The notes below the pieces were generated by a model. The model was given only the letters and a program-made list of their open reading frames with translations, had not been told where the DNA came from and made no database searches. Below are positions 12,375 to 23,004 of a stretch of DNA of 64,000 nucleotides, one piece after another. Positions within the stretch are counted from its first letter, which is position 1, and each line of letters starts with the position of its first letter. The stretch comes from Cristatella mucedo. Taxonomy: Eukaryota; Bryozoa; Phylactolaemata; Cristatellidae. The stretch is taken from positions 1 through 64,000 of the forward strand of contig WPIO01000298.1 of the NCBI GenBank assembly GCA_009760855.2, read 5' to 3'. Position numbers and translations under genes: made by a program.

Positions 12375-12378
<4 letters not shown>
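12221..12378. repeat. Perfect inverted repeat with (TA)n centre
   Basis: The left arm begins ATATACTGGTGTGCATGAAG and continues through TAATCAGACAGTAAAGCAAT (about 12221-12268). It is repeated exactly in reverse complement at about 12333-12378. The spacer is pure TA-type repeat. The arms of about 46 bases show no mismatch. A further (TA)n run follows to about 12440. Confidence 0.92.
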
Positions 12379-12443
<65 letters not shown>

Positions 12444-13497
12444 CACATACAATTCATGCATAACGCAGGCTAAGAAATCGATGTATGCTTGCAGCCTGTC
12501 TATTTTTCTACCCTGCTCAAAGTACTTTTCGCTGATACATTGTTGGCCTAATGGAATTTACCAAGCAGGAAATGCAGACAACAACCAGGACAGATCACCA
12601 AGTGGCGAGAAATTGTAGAAACGTCAGCTCGATGAGTGCAGCGAATGTGCTGAGTAAAGAACAGTTTGCTGACAGACCAAGTGTCTCTTGGAGCTGATAT
12701 TTACCCACGTGGCACTACTTGTGCCTGATAATGGCCAGGAAGCTTGAACCGCAAGTGCTCTTAAGTGTTCAGGCAGACACACCCACAAAAACGCATACAC
12801 GGAACTAAAGGCATACCGGCATAGATGCATGCAGGCCTGTGGGTCAAGGTAGCTCGCAATTCTGCATACATGCATCAGCTGAAAAAATGTGTCACAGGCA
12901 AACACCGGCCTGGGCTACAGCTGAACTTTTCAATGGCCTCTTTACTAGCTTTCAGTTGGTATTGACACAGAAAAATCTTCACCTGCAAAAGGCAGATGAA
13001 ACATGCACTTACGAGATATGAAGTCAGCCAGCTCAAATGGCATGGCATCAATGCTCTTAAACCTACGTTACCTAAAATAAATACAAGCCTCGAACTGGGT
13101 AATATTATTCCTCTTCTTCGTATTATTTCTTTTATACATTTGTACAGTACCCTCAGACAACACAATCTCTTTATAGGCTATTTACAGATGCTGCAAAGGA
13201 AGCATAATCGATAGTATAGTCTCACTATTGTAACTACAACTCTCAGCAATAAAGACTTGGTGCAGCTGATTCACTAAATAGGCCACTCGTGATGCATCAG
13301 GCGAGGCAGTAGAAAAGTAGAACTCTAGCTCCACATCAGTCTATCGTTGACCACTGCAGTAGTCGTGGGCTAAGAAGCTGGACAGGATTATGTTTACCCA
13401 TAACTGCAAAACCAAAACTCAGCGCCTCACATTCCACTGAAAATACACTATCTATACAACCAGTGAAGGCATCAGGACAAACAACTTGGCCACTCAC

Positions 13498-13572
13498 TTG
13501 CAAGAATCTCTCTGTCTCGATTTCGCCCAACATTCTCCTCAAGAAGCGCAATGGAAAAGTCACCGTTGTTTG
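13498..13572 (-). CDS. RPTP exon: D2 start, SIALL...RNR block
   Basis: Acceptor GGATTTCAG, donor GTGAGT, phase 1 to 1. It encodes NNGDFSIALLEENVGRNRDR and then EILA. It matches the D2 entry of kappa/mu/T/U-type RPTPs (CSIALLP.N..KNR..DVLP). K of KNR is replaced by R and the final proline by alanine. The intron phase equals that of the homologous D1 exon. A second acceptor eight bases upstream is possible. Confidence 0.82.
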
Positions 13573-13799
13573 CTGAAATCCTGCAACCCTGAAGTACCTA
13601 CAAAACAAGAGCTGCTAAATGGTTAAAAAACAACTAGAGCATATTACTAACAATCGCTACTGTTACCACTAAATGATATGCTCTCAAACTGTTTGGCCAC
13701 TAGGTCATTACGAAATTAATGATGAATCCTTAAGAAATAAAGGTGGGTGACTGTGGTGAGGGCAATGCAGGGGAGGAGGCTCAAGGAGGGTTAACATAT

Positions 13800-15030
13800 C
13801 CAGAAAAACCATCGGTCTAGCAGACAGAGTGCTGGCTTGGTTTAATTCGCACTTGCCTGATAGTTTTCAATCCGAGAGTCGTGTAGGGGTCAGGTCTCAC
13901 ACACGAGATGGGTCACCTGTGAAGTCCCTCAAGGGTCCCTCCTCAGTCCCTTAATGTTCTCCATTTTTACACAGCTTCTGTGTAAAGCGGATAGGGCCCA
14001 TGGAATAGGATATTACTTTTATGCTGACGGTACTCAGCGTATTTGTCATTCAAACCGTCGGAATCAGCTGCAGCAACTGATACACCGAATTCTTGCCTTG
14101 CCGACATTCGATCTTGGATGTCGGAAAATTTCTTCAAACTAAATGACAGTAAAACCGAACTGCTGCTCATAGGACACCCTAAGCTTGTGGCTGGGTTAAA
14201 AGGCTCTTCTAATAGGTGATGCTGTTGCTTCGCCATCACCACAAGCCCGAAATTTATGCTTCGTTTACGACAGCTGCCTTAATTTTAAAAGCATCATTTA
14301 GAAGACTGCTTCTACAGCTAGCCATCACGCCTGATCCATATCTAAGATAAGGAGCTGTCTTTCATGGTGGCATGTATAAAATGTAACTGGCTCCTTAGTT
14401 CTGTCTCGGCTTGATTATTGTAATTTACTTTTGGCTGGGATACCAAAAAATGGAACCAGGCTACTACAAATGGCTAGGAATATTTTATTATGGCAAGGTT
14501 AGTTTTAAAGTCCCAGAGATTTGACCACGTGTCTCCTTTGCTAAAAGAGATGGAATGTCTGCCGGTTGATCAAAGGATATAGAGCAAAGTTCTTGTACTG
14601 ACACATAGGGCCGGGCACGGCTTGGCTTCTCTATATACTATACCTAACTGAACTGCTGCACCAGTTTCAGCCTCATCGTGTCCTCAGGTCATACATGGAC
14701 GATAAATTAGCTGTTCTATTCCTCTGCTTAAAGACCGTTGACGATAGAAGCTTCGGCTCTGCAGGTCCTAGACTGTGGAACTCGCTTCTATGATTCTTAT
14801 ACAACGACAACTATTCTCCTGCTGCCGACTATGGCTCATCCTTTCCAGCGGCCCTGGGCTGCTACTTCCATGCCACTCACTACCTCAACCGGTCTCCCGA
14901 CTCTGCTATGCTTCCCACTTTCTCTTTAATGGGTGAGATGAAGTCTGTTGGCTACCGAATGCATACCGAAAGCAGCTTAGGCTGTAAGTGTGCTATACAA
15001 AACTCTCCAGAGTGACACCCATGTAGTCTT
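13800..15030 (+). mobile_element. LINE family A copy (RT to 3' end)
   Basis: Plus-strand pieces match the 440-1510 copy in order: LADRVLAWFNS, the Q.SLLSPL block, a decayed FYADGTQ active site, LNDSKTELLLIGHP, the GLA.LY block and RSFGSAGPRLWN-like codons. It ends in sequence also found at the 3' side of the first copy (GCTTAGGCTGTAAGTGTGCT). Many stops are present. Confidence 0.8.
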
Positions 15031-15469
15031 TGTGGAGTTACAGATGGAGATACATCACATTAAATTATGGTATGATAAGAGCTCAGCATGGAGCAGAGAA
15101 AACTCAGATGATTTTCAGAAGAAACACACATCAGGAAGCCATCATAAGTCATTCCTCCATGGTATGGCAAATTAGGCTTCACCATGCTTATTATTATGGC
15201 TTTAATAATAAGGAATTCGTTCAACTCAGGGCATCGCAGTGCGAGGGCATGCATCGTGGCTCAGCGCTGCACGACCTGGGAAAATCAGCAGCCTTCGCCC
15301 TATGCGGATGAGACAAGGAAGACCGAATAACAAAGAGATCGACCAGGTTTCCGTCATGGCTGAGTAATGCACCAATCAGATGCTCGCCACGTGCAGGAAC
15401 TGCAGATTGTCACACGAAGAGCAGTAAAGCAGATCATCATTTCGCATGATACATATAAGCAACATACCA

Positions 15470-16010
15470 ATCTGCTTGTCGGAATCTAACTGCATACCCA
15501 TACCTCGTACAAACCTCAAATCCTTTGGAGACCCTGCATAAAGTTCGTATGCTCCCAAAGCCTGGAACTCACTCCCGACTTCTGTCACGCCATCCCTTGA
15601 CTTGATCCCATTTAAAAAGAACTTAAAAATGCACCTAACAAAGAGAGTGCTTAGTGGGTCCCTGTGATTTGTCCTTTAGGTGCTTATGCATGCTGACTCT
15701 GTGCATGTCACCCCTAATAATGTTATTCATGTTGTTTATCAAACATTTCTGGTTTGGTCTAGCGGTTAAGGTGCTCGCCCCGACCAAGGTCTGACCGAGG
15801 TCGTGGGCTCGAGCCCCGAGGCATATGTGAAGCGCCTGAATAGAGATTAAGTTCTCTTGGGGCACTATATAAATGAATTATTTTAATTATATGATACCAC
15901 ACACTACTACTACATCGCGTTTCCGTTGCACAAAAAGAAAGCGCCTAGAAAAAGATTAATTTATCTGAGGGCACTTTATCAAGTGAATTATTATTATTAT
16001 CACTATTATG
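15470..16010 (+). mobile_element. LINE family B 3' fragment interrupted by a SINE
   Basis: 15470-15750 carries the C-terminal coding end and the 3' UTR (CATGCTGACTCTGTGCATGT, TTATCAAACAT). After the SINE at 15751-15890, the LINE resumes with TGATACCACACACTACTACT and continues through GCAC...AAAGCGCCTAG to an (ATT)n tail near 16010. Confidence 0.8.
15751..15890 (+). mobile_element. tRNA-derived SINE (family 1), best-preserved copy
   Basis: It starts GGTTTGGTCTAGCGGTTAAG (A-box TGGTCTAGCGG) and has the B-box GGGCTCGAGCCCC about 45 bases on. Then comes the tail TGAAGCGCCTGAATAGAGAT / TAAGTTCTCTTGGGGCACTA and an AT-rich end. The tail matches the LINE B 3' stem-loop. It sits inside a LINE B copy. 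Confidence 0.9.
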
Positions 16011-16369
16011 TTCATTTATGAACAATCAAAAGATATAAATGCTCATGCATTGGTCACTGACAGCTAGGTATTTGAGCACATTCGATACTACTGCTGTCCA
16101 AAAGCCCAACACTGCAGGAAATAGCAGAGAAGATGCACCCTATAAAGTCACTCATGTCATCAATGCAGTACAGCTGCGCTCTCCAAGCCTAAGCCAACAC
16201 TAGCGGGCCTAAGCCAAAGGATATGTCTTTGCAATATCTCTTATAAACCGATCTGAGCCAACGTTTCATTACATGGACCAGCAAGCATAGTGTGCTGCTG
16301 GAATCACGAAGCAGCAAAATCCAGTTACTAACACATACATGCATAGCCAAAAAAAAGCCATAGACAACA

Positions 16370-16640
16370 CTCTTTCATAATAATGATAATAATATTAATA
16401 ATGCACTTGATAAAGCGCCCTCAGAGAACTCAATCTCTTCCTAGGCACTTGCCCACAAAGCACCCACAACCTGTCTAGCCGTAAATACACACATGTGACC
16501 CACTATTAAGCTCTCAACTTGAGCAGCCAATCAATTGGTCTTACTAAAACCGGCACTACTATAATAATAACACACTAGATAAAGTGACCTCAGAGAACTC
16601 GTTTTTTTTCTAGGCGCTTGGCACTTACACTACTACATTC
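16370..16640 (-). mobile_element. Two LINE family B 3' tail fragments
   Basis: At 16378-16450 and again at 16560-16640 the plus strand reads ATAAAG(C/T)G(C/A)CCTCAGAGAACTC followed by CTAGGC(A/G)CTT. These are short antisense copies of the LINE B terminal hairpin, each preceded by AAT repeats. Confidence 0.7.
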
Positions 16641-17804
16641 AGAAAGCTCACCAGAACATCATCATACTGCTGGGAAGCCGGTGGCTAACATATTTTTTTT
16701 TAATAAGGACAGAAAATAAAAATACTTATACCAACCAGCGGTAGTAGCAGGTATTATCAGGACCAAAGCTCAACCAAGAGGAAGACCAAACTAGCTTTAA
16801 AAAAAGCTTCTTCCATAAGCAAGCCTGGCTCCGATTGCTTGACTGTACTTACAAATTTTATTATGCTTTCCTGCTATTAGTCATGTACCATCACGCCGGT
16901 GGACCAGAAGATATCCCGATCAATCCATGAAAAACCACAATTCCCACAGAAAACAGTATGGAGATACAGTTAACATAACATAGGCAGGGCGGTAGTGAAA
17001 TCGATGACGGATGTGAAAGGCACATCTAGTTTCGTGTAAAATGCGCTGTAAAATGTATGAGTAGGGTAAATACTGTGATGATTCAGGAAAACAACGAAGA
17101 GCCAGGTATTTGAAAATTTGCAACAAGATCACATATGCAAATATACTGCAACGAGGCTAGGGTTACACTATACATACATGGCAGTTAAAGCGATGCGCAT
17201 ATGGATTCATTAAAAGGCCTAGGCATTAGAGAATGAGGTAGGGAAACCTTTCTTGCAAGACTCTGGGCCCACCTTATACCAAATTCACCACAACAGAAAA
17301 GGCTACACGTGGCAGGTGATGACAACAAGCAGACCGGTATGGCTGCATTCGGTGCAGCATAAGCTACTGCACTAGCTGCACAGTTTGCATTAATTGCTTG
17401 CTTGTTCGAAGCAGGGGTGGGTTACCTGATGCCAATCTGTAGTTAGAGAATCGATCTCATGTATAAGGTCTATATATAGACATGCATTAGGGAACTCCTC
17501 CCAGACTATTGCTCATACGTCTACATTGGTTTCTTCCTAATTCACGAGGAAAACCATACAGGTGCTCGATGGTATTTGAAAGGTGGCAGACACAAACTAA
17601 AATAAGAACCTTTTTGGGAATTTCAGATGATGGTAGAAGACAAATGAAAGAAAACTCAAAGTGCAGCACCAAATTCGGCTTAAACAACAAATAATGAGTC
17701 AGTTTATATGAGTAAGGAGCCGGATAGATATCGGCATGTCAAAAATTAAGAATCACCTGCCACAATAATATTGCTCGATGGTTCACTTCTCTTGCTGAGA
17801 GGTG

Positions 17805-17868
17805 CAAACCGCCTGAATGGAGATTAATTTCTATTAGGAGTTTTACAAAGAATCCATGATTATTATTA
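17805..17868 (+). mobile_element. SINE family 1 tail fragment
   Basis: CCGCCTGAATGGAGATTAAT, then CTATTAGGAG and a (TTA)n end, match only the 3' tail of the SINE. Confidence 0.5.
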
Positions 17869-18330
17869 TTAGTAGTGTGTTGTTGTCAAATCAACCCTAT
17901 AACATTGGAATAATGCACAGGACCACGTGGGTGCTCAAAGTCAGACTTAAAGCTATGGCTTAGCCTTGTAATACAAGGTAGGTGTTGGTGAATGTGCAAA
18001 GTGAAGGAACATATTTATACAGGTCATCTGATCACCAATTAAACTATGACCAAGGACGAACAGCTCGCACCTGCGTCATATTTCAATAATGAAAGTGCAA
18101 CTCTCTAAACGAATAAGCTTAAACTCCTGCATGTAATACTGCATTGCATACAACAGCCTAGTCAGATACCTGCTCCCAGAGCACATTTGTTATTACAAAC
18201 AACTCTCTAATAATCTAGGTGAAAGCAAAAATCATTAGAGAATTTCAGATGGCATGCATAATAACGCGATTCGGTAAATTAGTTAACATGGCAAGATCTT
18301 TAGGGTAGCATTGGGTGCTAAGTAGCTGAC

Positions 18331-18474
18331 CTTCCATTCCTTGGCAAGGCTGTCGTTTGGCTGAGACCTCTGAGATAAATTTTTCACATACGCAGACAAC
18401 AAAGATGAATCAAAGATGAACTGCAACGTCTTCATACCATAGAGGGTAATCTTGTGCAAAAATAGATATTGCTC
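18331..18474 (-). CDS. RPTP exon: D1 C-terminal helices
   Basis: Acceptor TCTTTGCAG, donor GTCAGC, 144 bp, phase 0 to 0. It encodes EQYLFLHKITLYGMKT, then LLSAYVKNLSQ and DSLAKEWK. It matches the DQY.F.H.A.LE....... L...Y..L.......L..EF end of a first PTP domain. The reading frame continues 45 bases past this donor to a weaker GTTAAC in phase 1, which would join the D2 entry exon in frame. Either end is possible. Confidence 0.88.
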
Positions 18475-20114
18475 CTGCAAAGATTGACCGGCGTTCATTC
18501 TTACCTAAGCCAGCCTCAACAAGCAATTACTGAGAATTTCGCAAAGTACCTCCAACTAAATCGATTCAGCTAACACTGTAATTTCCTATTACAGAAGGAC
18601 ACGTCTAGGGTGTGTCACTGAAATGCATCGATTGCCTACGGTCGGTGACAGTAGCATTCAGAAGCCCACTTAATAGAGCTGTACGTTAGCATGGACACCA
18701 AGTTAAAAACATTAATCAGGAAGTTATGTCTGCAGTGAAGTGCATGCATGTGATGATTGTGAGCAGCCCTGGTATGCTAGCACAAGCATTCGGTGCCACG
18801 TTAACTGCTCAAATAGCTGAAGTTTCAATGTAACACTGTTTTGTCTGAGGAGCAGCCTACAATTAAAAACCATTGAATGTCTAAATAGACGAGAGAATGG
18901 AGGGTCAATCACCTTTCTGGCGTTACAGCAGTTGATGATTGGGCTATATTAGAACTGTTTGGCATAAACGTTTCCTTAGACACTACATCCTGCTTTGGCA
19001 GTGCTCCCAAAAAGCCGGATTGAACATCCCATTGTCAGCTGACAAGAGGTACCGCAATACACCATTATCAACCTGCTCAATTGAACCTAAGTCCGTAGGA
19101 GGTAAAGTTCCAAGGCCAATGACAAAATCCTACATAGCATACATGGCAGACGAGCACTTTCTCTTGTTGGACAATGCACAAAGTATTGCTGTCTACTTTC
19201 ATTATCCATCTTATTCGGGAAACAAGGAAGTGCATAGATTCCTTCAAACTTGGCCCTAAGCCTGCGGCAAGATATCAAAATTGGCAAGCCTGTATGACTG
19301 TTGCATTTTTTTCTAGCCACCATTTAGAACAGCTAATAACCAAAACGCAGCCACACAAAACATACATCGAGACATACCGAGAGAAGGATAAGAAATTAAA
19401 GCTTAAGAAGCTATTGACTATAACCACACATGGTATGTCTGAGGACGTCGAGGAACAAAAACAACGATAAATGCATGCAAGCAAATATAAATACATTTTG
19501 AATTCATTCGAAAAATCCATCGAATACACTTAAACGGCAATACGCTTACAAATAACTGCAATCGATATACTGCTAATGAGCTTCCATTTCCACGATAAAC
19601 AAGGCACAACTGCGGTTTTGACCCTATATTATACCTAATTGCTTTACGAGTTCACCAACCGATTTTCATGCAATTATCATTTTCAAGCAATCGCCTTCAA
19701 TAGTGAGGCGAAGAGCATTTTTTAGGCCATGGCGAGAACGCCCATGTGCAAGCAGATATAATACAACGGCTAAACCCAAAGCTCTACTCTGTATTAAGTG
19801 TAATCAAAACCGCAATTTCGAGATCTATAGTGTGCAAATGGCAGTAGTATCGTAGTGTTTCGGTGTATCTCTGCTAATCGCGGGACCCAGTTTGAATTGT
19901 GTTGCTAAAAAGGAGGCCGGGTTCTGCCTAGGCAATGCTGGTCCGTGTCATCCTGAGCTTTAATCCATTAATCGTGAAAGAGATCAGTGGCAATCTGCTG
20001 CTGTAAGAGGTGTGGCTTAGCTGCTGTTATCAAATGGTCTAAGACTGGCCATGGGCTTCCTGCCGAAACTCAATATCAACTAACCGAACAATGCCAACCA
20101 GGATGGCCAAGATA

Positions 20115-20215
20115 ATAATAGTAATAGCATTAATAATAATAATACGTTTTTTCAAGCATCCTCGGATAAATCCATCTCTTTCTAGGCACTTTACATTTGC
20201 TGAGGTGGGCAACGG
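20115..20215 (-). mobile_element. LINE family B 3' tail fragment
   Basis: AATAATAATA, then TTTTTTCAAGCATCCTCGG and TCTTTCTAGGCACTTTACAT on the plus strand, are the reverse complement of the LINE B end. Confidence 0.6.
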
Positions 20216-20784
20216 TAGAAGTATGTAAGTGTCGACCTCGTACACAACCCACCGAACGCTTTTGTAAAATCTTGGTCTGGCTAGCAAGAAGTGAGCTCAA
20301 CTCCTAGTGATACTTCAGCTGCTATCGGCCACTGATCAGAACCAACCTTTTAAGTAACGAGTGTCTCTTTTTGCAGAAGTTTCAAGGAGCCGCTAAGTCA
20401 AATGCTGCCTAGTAAAATGGCAAGCTCACCCAAACTGGAAAAGTGGGCAAAGCTACCATCCAGCATTGGCTACCAAATGCATCCGGAAAGCTGCTCTAAA
20501 TAAGGCCTTGAATGCACAGAGTCCTTTCCCACTAGAGCAGCCTCCAGATGACAGCCGATCTGTCGATTTCTGGACCTAGAGTGGCCGATTTCAAGAGAAC
20601 AACTATTACGAGCAGGCACTGAAAAATGACTTAGTCTGAGACAAAGAGCCGTCCAGATAAATGTGCATCTAGTGCCCAAAGGCACTTGCAATAACAACAC
20701 GTTGAGTGGCATGCGATAGCAACCACATCAATTGCTGTACTAATTGAAATATTGGCTGGTTTTGGCAGCCTCTTTTGTACAGCG

Positions 20785-20935
20785 GCAGAAGAACCTTTAC
20801 GGCTATCACCACAGCTTGCAGCTGCCATAAAGGATCGCCCACCACAGGATTCAAGCCCACGACCTCAGGAGCGAGGTCGTGAAAAGCAACCTTACCTAGT
20901 GTGCCTTCATTGCTCATCGCTGATACAGACCAGAG
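20785..20935 (-). mobile_element. tRNA-related SINE (family 2)
   Basis: The minus strand reads CACTAGGTAAGG, then ACGACCTCGCTCCTGAGGTC, GTGGGCTTGAATCC (B-box) and GGTGGGCGATCCTTTATGGC. It matches the segments at 32.1 and 42.7 kb. Confidence 0.6.
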
Positions 20936-21385
20936 CAACAAGCAGCGATTAATTTCCCGGAATGTATAGCTTGCCAGAAACTGTAAAACCTCGTTCGACG
21001 ATATCTGTTGTTTAATGACAGGCAACTCTATGCTGTCTGCTCTAGAAAATCCCATCAGGCATCACAGATAGTTGGTCATTGACCCCCTCAAGCGGGCTCA
21101 CAGAATATGCCCTACTTTAACTCGATCAGCACCTCATGTGTCTGTCGAATTGAAATTATTATTGCATGCTAGAATTTTTCATTACTTGCGAATCTTGCCC
21201 CAGCTAAAAATCGAGGATCTGCCATTGGCTGCAACACTGGTAGGAAATCCCACTACCATTTAGCCCAGGTGACTGGGTAAGGTACTACCAACCAACAATG
21301 TGACACGATAACGACTGAAGATTAGAGCTGCTGCTAGATCAAGAATGTCAGTTTTACAGAAGTTCCTTTAATTTGCATCCCAGAC

Positions 21386-21518
21386 CTTAGTTTGAACCAT
21401 TTGCATTCTCTGGTCTCGTAGAGCAACAAGGCAGCTGTCCACGTCGACGTGCCCCGAAGCTTCGTAGCGACTTTGCAGGTAGTCAAACGCAATGAATGTC
21501 CCCGAAAAAGTACTTGTA
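21386..21518 (-). CDS. RPTP exon: D1 after the catalytic cysteine, atypical P-loop
   Basis: Donor GTCTGG, phase 0 out. The acceptor chosen (CATGTCCCAG) gives phase 2 in. The exon encodes TSTFSGTFIAFDYL, then VDVDSCLVALRDQRMQMVQT. GTFIA.DYL and V.ALR.QR..MVQT are standard PTP blocks that follow the P-loop, and the Q-loop glutamine is present. Joined to VHC, the loop reads HCSTSTFSGTF where active PTPs have HCSAGxGRTGTF, so the catalytic arginine is missing. A second possible acceptor six bases inside shortens the loop further and also lacks arginine. Confidence 0.85.
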
Positions 21519-21634
21519 CTGGGACATGAAATGGTGAATGTCCAGGTTATATATAATAATTCATTTTGTAGATTAGTTTCAGAAAGCTTAAATGAGTGTT
21601 TTTGGGGAGCTTCGCATGGACAATCCTATGTCTA

Positions 21635-21885
21635 TCGTGTTAGCATTAGTGGGTCCCCTGTGATTCGTCCTTTATGTGCTCATGCATGCTGACACCATGC
21701 ATGCTGTCAATAACCATACTTGCATGCTGACCTTGTGCATGTCACCCCTAACCATGTTATTAATATTGCTTATCCCGCAAGATATTACTCGCCATTCAAT
21801 ACGTTTCCCTTTGCAGCAAATGTAAAGCGCCTAGAAACAGATTGAGTTATCTGAGTGCGCTTTATCAAGTGTATTAATATTATTA
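21635..21885 (+). mobile_element. LINE family B 3' UTR
   Basis: It runs from AGTGGGTCCCCTGTGATTCG through two CATGCTGAC.TGTGCATG units and CCCTTTGCAGCAAATG to the terminal hairpin and ATT tail. It lies about 120 bases upstream, in gene orientation, of the D1 exon at 21386-21518. Confidence 0.85.
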
Positions 21886-22074
21886 TTAGCATCGACATTT
21901 GTTTGGGTGTTGTTAAGGTTTCTTACACCCGAGTCTCAGTAAAAGGGTAAAAACCTCTGCACGTTTAAATACCCCAAGCATGATGATGGACTGCAGACTT
22001 TTCTCTAACTGATGGTAGTGCAGTGTGGAATTCATCATCAACACGAAATTTGGGTGCCTTCTTTTATAGCTGCT

Positions 22075-22330
22075 TGAAGTTTGAAGCTCCATTATGAAGA
22101 CTGCTTTAACAGCAAGCCATTACGTTTTATCAGTGACTAAGATTCAGGATTGTCTATCACGATGGTGTGCTAATATAAAAACTAGTTGTGTGTTTTGTCT
22201 AGGCTGGACTAATTTAATTGCATATTTGGCTGGGGTACCAAAATCAGCAATAAATCATCAGCAGATGGTGCTAAATGTAGCTACAAGGCTAGCCAACACA
22301 TCTTACAGGTTTAGCTAAGAGTTGGCAGTG
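22075..22330 (+). mobile_element. LINE family A fragment
   Basis: A degraded plus-strand match to the block between the RT and the C-terminal domain: GAAGACTGCTTTAACAGCAA, then the TKIQDCLSRW and NCIFGWG-like codons found in the 14.3-kb copy. Confidence 0.55.
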
Positions 22331-22630
22331 CTGGAGCAAATACGAAAGCTCGTGGTCAATAGCAGGCCACGGATCAAAATTCTTACTCGGTTTCAAAAGG
22401 CCCGCACCAGTTTCAGCCACCACATTTCCATAGAAAAACAATCAGCTACTCCATTCCAGTATTTTGTATTTCATACAGTATTTTGGAAATCGACTGCCCA
22501 GCAAAAGCTACTACGGGAAAGAAAACGAGCATTTTGAAAAAGCAAAGTGTGGCTCAACAAAAGCTGTGAAGACAATGCTTATGGCAACACGTGGATCGTA
22601 CCAACGTTGAGTAAATTGCGCATCCCTCAC

Positions 22631-22788
22631 CTGCAGTGGACGATCATAGGACTATTAACAAGGTGCAGATTTTTCACGTGAGCAGATAACTTTGCATAAA
22701 ACGTGATTACTTCAGCAAAATGTTCTGGAACAGAGTGGTCCTTCCAACAAAGAAGGTGATAATGGCTGACCGTTCGAGATTCAGTTCC
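22631..22788 (-). CDS. RPTP exon: D1 WPD-loop equivalent (WKD) to VHC
   Basis: Acceptor ATCATTTCAG, donor GTGAGG, 158 bp, phase 0 to 2. It encodes TESRTVSHYHLLCWKDHSVP and, at the end, NSPMIVHC plus two bases of the next codon. The WPD loop of active enzymes (WPDHGVP) appears here as WKDHSVP: the general-acid aspartate is kept and proline is changed to lysine. The catalytic cysteine of the P-loop is the last full codon. Confidence 0.93.
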
Positions 22789-22887
22789 CTGAAATGATAA
22801 GCATGCAGGACTCTGAACTTTCATCCACCCCAAAGGTTGAATCATTGCAGGGAAAGCTTCGTGGCAAAGTGAGCAAAGCAGACATAC

Positions 22888-23004
22888 ACACTGCACATCC
22901 AGGATCGAAATCGTGTGCGTATCGTAAATGGTCTGCGATCGAATAGTCACACTGATAGGAAATTCTTCACTGCCAGGCTTTGGGAAATATACTTCACATT
23001 TTTT
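22888..23004 (-). CDS. RPTP exon: D1 central sheet
   Basis: Acceptor CTTTTTTCCAG, donor GTATGT, 117 bp, phase 0 to 0. It encodes KKCEVYFPKPGSEEF, then a segment ending THTISILDVQC. It corresponds to the KC.+YWP......I.V......Y..R.F.+ block, with YFP in place of YWP. The 4.9-kb intron before it (23005-28710 less small pieces) is packed with LINE copies. Confidence 0.88.

Noticed and set aside
12081-12473. YIYIY open frames (also near 7.2 and 40.6 kb)
   Set aside because: They are translations of (TA)n repeats.
13336-13497. ECEALSFGFAVMG stretch as a Copia RNase H remnant
   Set aside because: Too short and overlapping the intron just after a D2 exon; similarity is limited to a few residues.
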